From Bolinopsis microptera (Eukaryota > Ctenophora > Tentaculata > Lobata > Bolinopsidae): a DNA stretch of 64,000 nucleotides. The notes under the pieces were generated by a model. The model ran no database searches, had not been told where the DNA came from, and saw only the letters and a list, made by a program, of their open reading frames with translations. Positions within the stretch are counted from its first letter, which is position 1, and each line of letters begins with the position of its first letter. Positions 61,701-64,000 of the stretch are shown here, one piece after another. The stretch lies in NCBI RefSeq assembly GCF_026151205.1, contig NC_087077.1, positions 744,001-808,000 of the forward strand, read 5' to 3'. The position numbers and the translations under genes were made by a program.

Positions 61701-64000
61701 CACAACTCACGTCGAAGAGTTTGATCTTGGTGCACCACGTGTTTTGATGCCACACTATAGGATCGTTGTTAGGACCGTCTATACAGTCGAGTTCTATACA
61801 GCGACATCCTTGTAACAAGGTTCTGATATACGCCTCCACTGAGCTGGCCCCTGTTAGCTGATGTCCTGGTATGTTAGGGTTAGGGGTATTTCCTTATATG
61901 GGTCGCACGTGTTGAGATGTCATGTGGTTTGCTACATTGCGTGACCACAAACGTGCAGAAATTACTGGAATTCCACCAGATTTTAACCGCTTTAAACGCT
62001 TAGTTTTTTGTTGCTAGATCCCAACAATTCAACAAAACCTTCAGTGCTAAGTTAACTGTTTAACTGTAGCGCTGTTCTATATTACATGTATTTTATAATG
62101 AATAAAGTATGTTTATATTGCTCCTTCCTGACACCAGCCTGTAATGTTTTCTCATACTATTTATTCCAAAATTCAAATAAATTTTACATCAATGTATTAC
62201 CATCGTATTATTTTTAATGTTATTATTAATTATTATCATAGCATTTGTGTCCAGGAAACGAAGGAACTTGTGGTCAATACATTACTTATTATATCATATT
62301 ATAACTAAATTACCTCACTCCTCCACGAAGGGGTGTTAGTGTACTTTTGTAACTTTATTGTACTTCTCAAGTATTAATACTTAATTTTTATGTTTTTCTT
62401 GCATATACAGTATACATATTTAATCTTAAATTATCATTTTAGTGGAACTATGTAAAAGGGGATCGTTGCTAGCGTTAAAACTGTTTTAACCCTGCCATAG
62501 TCAGTTGAAAGTCTGATAGCATATGTTCCGTTTGATTTGACCAAACTAATGCCTTTCATTGCTTTATAATAGTGCTAGTAAAATACCACTTGAAATCCGA
62601 TTGTGAAACGCTCGGGTTGCTAGATAATTAGACAACTCCTGGCTAAAATATGACTTTATATTGTTTCTGGATGCGGAACTGACTCTTCCACATTCGTAAA
62701 TTGCTAATTAATATTTAGAAGAATACACACTTAAACAGTTGATATGTTCGATGGAAATTGGAGTTTGACATCTGTTGCCGACAGTCTTAACGAGATTTAA
62801 CCAGCATCTAATAAACATTTTTACAGTTACCAAAGCTTGCTTTTAAATACTTGATTTATATTTTGTTTCTAATCATTACCGAGCGTGCTAAATCAATTTA
62901 CACTCGATTTTCGAGATTTCTGAAAGGACCCCCGACAGTTGAAACCAACTTGAATCGATGTATTTTCGGACGCTGATTATGAATCAACCCCCATGACATA
63001 GGGTTAAAATGCTCCCCTAGCAAGATATTGGCGATCGTTAGGGTTAGGGTTTCAGCATATGCTTTTTTAAGGGATTGGGTTAGGGTTAGGGTTGGGATCA
63101 GATTAGAGGGTTAGGGTTTCGAATAGTCGTTCAGGGCCACCTAGAGAACGGGTTGAAAAAGTCACGTGACATTCGAGTGTAGAGTGATAAATCATCATCC
63201 AATCATTACGCTTGATATTACCGCCTTTGTGATTTATATCATTCTTAACCACTTTTCGTTCACAAACCCATAAACATTTTAACTTCCCCACAAAACCGAC
63301 TAACGAGAGTCTTTCCTTTTACTCACCCATAAGGTAGGTGTTGTGAGAGGAATTAATCCAATAGTAGTTTAGCGAGTAAACCATGTTGTCACTTTTCTTT
63401 ATGTCGAATATATCGTTCTCTCTTGAGAACAACATTGTGTAGAAATCTCTGATTGGAACTTTAGACTCCTTTTTACTGACCTTCTTGCCGGTTACCCTCT
63501 TGCTCATCACGAATGTACGTTTCTCGGTGGAGATTTCTTGCTTCTGAAGGTTTTTAATGTCGTCTAAAGTTGCAAATATCATGTTGTTGTAGAAACCTAA
63601 AGTAAGTTATTGTCTGCCTATTGTTATGATTACCACTCATTAGGTTTTCTTGAATTTGCTAACATTTATCAAGTTTTTTAACTGTTCGTTTTGATAAGTA
63701 AAGGTTACCTGAATCCTTTTGCAAAACTTGTTGAACTGGTCAACGCTAAGTCCATGTTTTCCGTAGTTGTACCCTTCCAGAATAACTTTACCTAGAAGCC
63801 ATGTTTCGAGCATCTGGGGAACAATGTTGGCGGTCTATGTCATTGACTTTCACAAGTGAAAGGACTTTCAATGCAAACTATAAATACGGTCTTTCTGGCC
63901 CTACTGTCATAATCACTACCAAATCAAGTCTTGAAGTACATGTATAAACATTCAGCAACTCACAAAAGCATGGAAGAATTCTTGGAGCTGCTTGAGGTTC
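46574..64000 (-). CDS. PLCG: Phospholipase C-gamma, 17 exons, N-terminus beyond the window
   Basis: Exons in gene order: 64000-63964, 63813-63709, 63596-63327, 61865-61711, 60091-59984, 59865-59745, 57108-56906, 56586-56311, 56137-55459, 55357-55198, 53720-53532, 51589-51350, 51206-51078, 50946-50831, 50672-50520, 47365-47217, 46780-46574; about 1,098 residues. All junctions but one are GT-AG with matching phase. Domain order is EF-hand tail, catalytic X, split PH first half, nSH2, cSH2, SH3-like, split PH second half, catalytic Y, C2, tail: the PLC-gamma plan. The enzyme hydrolyses PIP2 to IP3 and diacylglycerol at the plasma membrane after recruitment to phosphotyrosines. Catalytic residues of the X box (SSHNTY, IELDC, WHQNT, LSIEN) are kept. 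Oddities: the SH3 lacks its usual Trp and PxxY residues and the cSH2-SH3 linker has no Tyr; the junction 63709/63596 has a phase conflict; several introns carry arrays starting at splice sites. PH and EF-hand N-terminal parts are not in the window. Confidence 0.9.
47217..47365 (-). CDS. PLCG: PLC-gamma exon, end of C2 domain
   Basis: Encodes [29 protein letters not shown], the last C2 strands. The codon G|GC joins in phase to 50520. This places the kinase gene inside a PLC-gamma intron. Confidence 0.9.
47700..48380. other. Noncoding, with GC-rich duplicated patches
   Basis: CGGCGCGGCACAGTA-like sequence occurs twice (about 48010 and 48068), and a short hairpin CGCCGTGTAGCA/TGCTACACGGCG lies at 48200-48238. 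The open frame 48003-48368 has no recognisable domain. Confidence 0.35.
48926..48963 (+). promoter_or_regulatory. TATA promoter of the nested kinase gene
   Basis: TATATAAG at 48926-48933 is followed 25-30 bp later by TCATTCAG, a good initiator match near 48957. CACGTGAC occurs at about 48841 and 48859, the first next to TACGTCA. The ATG is about 70 bp downstream of the presumed start. Confidence 0.55.
49029..49997 (+). CDS. PIM-like serine/threonine protein kinase, two exons
   Basis: Exons 49029-49418 and 49554-49997 (phase 0, AAG|GTAAGC and CTCACCAG), 277 residues, a whole catalytic domain and little else. Motifs in order: GSGGYGTV (glycine loop), CAVKIV (ATP lysine), the Glu of [20 protein letters not shown] (catalytic loop), [35 protein letters not shown]. 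The HRDIKDEN loop and GTxVYxPPE activation segment are typical of PIM kinases, which are constitutively active and regulated mainly at expression level. It lies entirely in the PLC-gamma intron 47366-50519, on the opposite strand, with its own TATA promoter. All catalytic residues are present. Confidence 0.9.
50245..50516. repeat. (CTCTAA)n hexamer array, telomere-like variant
   Basis: About 45 copies of CTCTAA, i.e. TTAGAG on the minus strand, one base from the animal telomere unit TTAGGG, with a single CTCTTA interruption near 50361. It abuts the PLC-gamma donor at 50519. Leu-Thr, Asn-Ser and Glu-Leu frames over it are artefacts. Confidence 0.95.
50520..50672 (-). CDS. PLCG: PLC-gamma exon, C2 domain
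   Basis: Encodes [19 protein letters not shown], then [18 protein letters not shown] and VDYMRE. The donor GAAG|GTAAGTTAGAG runs straight into the TTAGAG hexamer array. Confidence 0.92.
50831..50946 (-). CDS. PLCG: PLC-gamma exon, C2 domain
   Basis: Encodes [19 protein letters not shown], then STVDRKP. A cryptic GTAAGT lies inside the exon (after TGCTTT), but only reading through it preserves the C2 strand and the phase. Confidence 0.88.
51078..51206 (-). CDS. PLCG: PLC-gamma exon, end of Y box and start of C2
   Basis: Encodes [18 protein letters not shown], then [11 protein letters not shown], the first C2 strand. Acceptor TTACCTCAG, donor CAG|GTCAGC. Confidence 0.93.
51350..51589 (-). CDS. 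PLCG: PLC-gamma exon, catalytic Y box
   Basis: Encodes [16 protein letters not shown], then [20 protein letters not shown], the Y-box signature. Acceptor ATATATCTCAG, donor CTAG|GTTAGC. Confidence 0.96.
51741..53567. repeat. Tandem array built from an exon end and its 5' splice site
   Basis: About 43 copies by my count. On the gene (minus) strand the core is CAATCAGTTTAATGCAACC followed by GTAAGTGAGC. 31-bp units fill 52497-53567, and longer 71-77 bp units (with GGGTTCTAGTTCTATAAAAA added) fill 51741-52490. A block of about 530 bp beginning with CGGGAGCGAAGGGTTCTAGT is itself duplicated (near 52457 and 52988). The rightmost copy is the real exon end at 53532. Confidence 0.93.
53532..53720 (-). 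CDS. PLCG: PLC-gamma exon, end of split PH and linker to Y box
   Basis: Encodes [17 protein letters not shown] and [18 protein letters not shown]. The last 37 bases, coding [13 protein letters not shown], plus the donor CC|GTAAGTGAGC form the template of the tandem array that fills the next intron. Both ends match in phase with neighbouring exons. Confidence 0.93.
53768..55137. mobile_element. Foldback (long palindrome) element with TTAA ends
   Basis: Two arms of about 670 bp are near-perfect reverse complements around a centre at about 54452 (GGCGGCCAAATTC / GAATTTGGCCGCC). The outer ends are TTAA followed by a run of 12 G and CCAATGG on the left, and CCATTGG, 11 C and TTAA on the right. 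TTAA on both sides fits a piggyBac-type target duplication, so it may be a non-autonomous element. It has no transposase. The arms differ at only a few bases, so it is probably young. It lies in a PLC-gamma intron. Confidence 0.85.
55198..55357 (-). CDS. PLCG: PLC-gamma exon, end of SH3-like domain and second half of PH
   Basis: Continues in phase: [12 protein letters not shown] at the usual PxxY strand of SH3 (here PVEI), then [15 protein letters not shown] and [14 protein letters not shown], fitting PH strands. Donor AA|GTGAGT. Confidence 0.82.
55459..56137 (-). CDS. PLCG: PLC-gamma exon, end of nSH2, C-terminal SH2 and start of SH3-like domain
   Basis: 226 codons. nSH2 ends near FYHVRQDLP. 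cSH2 runs from [16 protein letters not shown] through GKFLIRNR and VVQHLTARE to [18 protein letters not shown]. Then, with no Tyr in the linker, comes [20 protein letters not shown], which aligns to the ALYDY start of an SH3, and [11 protein letters not shown] where the Trp pair is expected. Confidence 0.93.
56311..56586 (-). CDS. PLCG: PLC-gamma exon, N-terminal SH2 domain
   Basis: Encodes [19 protein letters not shown], then GSFLVRRSG (phosphotyrosine-binding Arg) and NAVKHVK (binding His). Phase 0 on both sides. Confidence 0.95.
56637..56865. repeat. 16-bp minisatellite GTTACCTGGTTACACC
   Basis: Regular units to about 56780, then degenerate TTACCTGGTTACTTCC units to 56865. On the gene strand each unit contains CAGGTAAC, a donor-like sequence. 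It lies between two PLC-gamma exons, ending 40 bp from the donor at 56905. Confidence 0.92.
56906..57108 (-). CDS. PLCG: PLC-gamma exon, acidic linker and first half of split PH
   Basis: A very acidic stretch ([17 protein letters not shown]) precedes [20 protein letters not shown], which fits the first strands of the split PH domain. Upstream of its acceptor the sequence CTCCCCTCAG-ACTC is repeated. Confidence 0.88.
57109..57176. repeat. Tandem duplication of a 3' splice site
   Basis: On the minus strand CACTAATTCTCCCCTCAG followed by ACTC occurs twice, plus a weaker CTCTTTTCAGACTC, immediately upstream of the exon at 57108. The unit is about 31 bp. Confidence 0.75.
57290..57810 (+). pseudogene. 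Penelope-like reverse transcriptase fragment
   Basis: The frame opens at 57290 and includes [17 protein letters not shown] (catalytic Asp pair) and [15 protein letters not shown], then a helical thumb-like region to ATLLHKCNQ, where the SINE interrupts it. The fingers and upstream palm motifs are missing. Confidence 0.75.
57808..58096 (-). repeat. tRNA-derived SINE inserted in the Penelope-like element
   Basis: Read on the minus strand, the head 58094-58018 has a pol III A box (TAGCGCAGTTGG) and B box (GGTTCAAATCC) and paired ends CCAGG/CCTGG, but the anticodon stem does not pair, so it is tRNA-like rather than a working tRNA. The body is shared with the copy at 6923. The Penelope frame resumes right after it in the same phase. 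Confidence 0.75.
58097..58900 (+). pseudogene. Penelope-like GIY-YIG endonuclease fragment
   Basis: The frame is open from the SINE edge ([13 protein letters not shown]) through [13 protein letters not shown], a Cys/His cluster typical of this clade, to [18 protein letters not shown] and LRARVNEHR (GIY-YIG core with catalytic Arg) and ends at a stop at 58900. In these elements the nuclease nicks target DNA to prime reverse transcription. The domain itself looks intact, but the element as a whole is broken. Confidence 0.8.
59745..59865 (-). CDS. PLCG: PLC-gamma exon, end of X box
   Basis: Encodes [15 protein letters not shown], then [17 protein letters not shown], including the lysines that contact the inositol phosphates in related PLCs. 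Confidence 0.93.
59984..60091 (-). CDS. PLCG: PLC-gamma exon, X box
   Basis: Encodes [17 protein letters not shown], matching the family strand with the calcium-binding Glu. Acceptor TTTCAG, donor ATG|GTAAGT, 36 codons, phase 0 on both sides. Confidence 0.93.
60262..61703. repeat. 22-bp satellite GACACGTGGTATGACGTCACGT, about 65 copies
   Basis: Nearly every unit carries CACGTG and TGACGTCA, overlapping as TGACGTCACGTG. Scattered single-base variants (ACATGG, ACGTTG, GATGTCA, GACGACA) recur in blocks. It starts next to the PLC-gamma donor at 61710 and fills most of that intron. It is distinct in unit sequence from the 22-bp array at 28003. Confidence 0.95.
61711..61865 (-). CDS. PLCG: PLC-gamma exon, X box (calcium site and second His)
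   Basis: Encodes [31 protein letters not shown] and [17 protein letters not shown]. Glu and Asp of IELDC bind calcium in this family, and the His of WHQNT replaces that of the usual YHGHT. Donor GAC|GTGAGT; the 22-bp array starts within about 10 bp of it. Confidence 0.92.
61866..63326. other. PLC-gamma intron with short telomeric tracts
   Basis: Interstitial TTAGGG tracts occur near 61877-61890, 63040-63050 and 63077-63118. No coding domain is recognised. Confidence 0.5.
63327..63596 (-). CDS. PLCG: PLC-gamma exon, start of catalytic X box
   Basis: Encodes [15 protein letters not shown] and [15 protein letters not shown], the signature with the first catalytic His and a calcium-binding Asn. 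The donor ATGG|GTGAGT gives phase 1, which agrees with the next exon. The apparent acceptor TTTAG|GT requires one base from the previous exon, which ends in phase 0, so this junction is not settled. Confidence 0.9.
63709..63813 (-). CDS. PLCG: PLC-gamma exon, EF-hand region
   Basis: Acceptor GTTCCCCAG, donor CAG|GTAACC, 35 codons: [18 protein letters not shown] then [17 protein letters not shown]. The second part fits the last EF-hand helix pair before the X box. Confidence 0.7.
63964..64000 (-). CDS. PLCG: PLC-gamma exon, EF-hand region (cut by window end)
   Basis: Encodes [12 protein letters not shown] and ends at donor TTT|GTGAGT in phase 0. The assignment rests on position and phase. Confidence 0.6.

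Noticed and set aside
60262-61703. CRISPR-like array
   Set aside because: Direct repeats have no unique spacers, and the context is an animal intron. The same applies to the other arrays.

Overview
This is nuclear DNA from an animal (metazoan). It is AT-rich, its genes are split by GT-AG introns, and long tandem repeats are abundant. Nothing looks bacterial: there are no operons and no ribosome-binding sites. The gene content (a phospholipase C-gamma with SH2 domains, a divergent Bcl-2 family protein, a PIM-like kinase) together with Penelope-type and restriction-like-endonuclease retroelement debris fits an invertebrate, possibly a non-bilaterian. I cannot name the species from the sequence.

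Layout. 1-2250: retroelement remnant with an intact ORF carrying a zinc-knuckle plus restriction-like nuclease domain and no reverse transcriptase. 3043-3954 (-): an orphan LINE ORF1-like coiled-coil/RRM-like ORF. 3955-14188: mostly noncoding, with a SINE-like copy and a 16-bp minisatellite. 14189-45990 (+): a Bcl-2 family gene. I rebuilt seven exons with matching phases, giving 359 codons from the first ATG, with a first intron of about 24 kb that is full of tandem arrays (22, 21, 56, 30, 50 and 41 bp units and a CT tract). A competing terminal exon lies at 43250-43384. 46574-64000 (-): most of a PLC-gamma gene, 17 exons encoding about 1,098 residues in the window, running from the EF-hand region through X box, split PH, two SH2, a degenerate SH3, Y box, C2 and a C-terminal tail. 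Its N-terminus lies beyond base 64000. A complete two-exon PIM-like kinase with a TATA promoter (48926-49997, +) sits antisense inside one PLC-gamma intron. Other introns hold a TTAA-flanked foldback element (53768-55137) and a unit with 31-bp inverted termini carrying a Penelope RT/GIY-YIG fragment split by a tRNA-derived SINE (57215-59201).

The most unusual observation concerns splice sites in the PLC-gamma gene. The intron after the exon at 53532-53720 is almost filled by about 43 tandem copies of that exon's own 3' end together with its 5' splice site. By eye, every copy keeps a usable GT donor. Other introns of the same gene have different tandem arrays that begin at or close to a 5' splice site, and one 3' splice site is present three times in tandem. 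This suggests tandem growth seeded at splice junctions. A second theme is that CACGTG and TGACGTCA motifs recur together in two unrelated 22-bp satellites and in the kinase promoter region.

Exon joins were made by hand from splice sites, reading phase and family resemblance. No alignment or database search was run.
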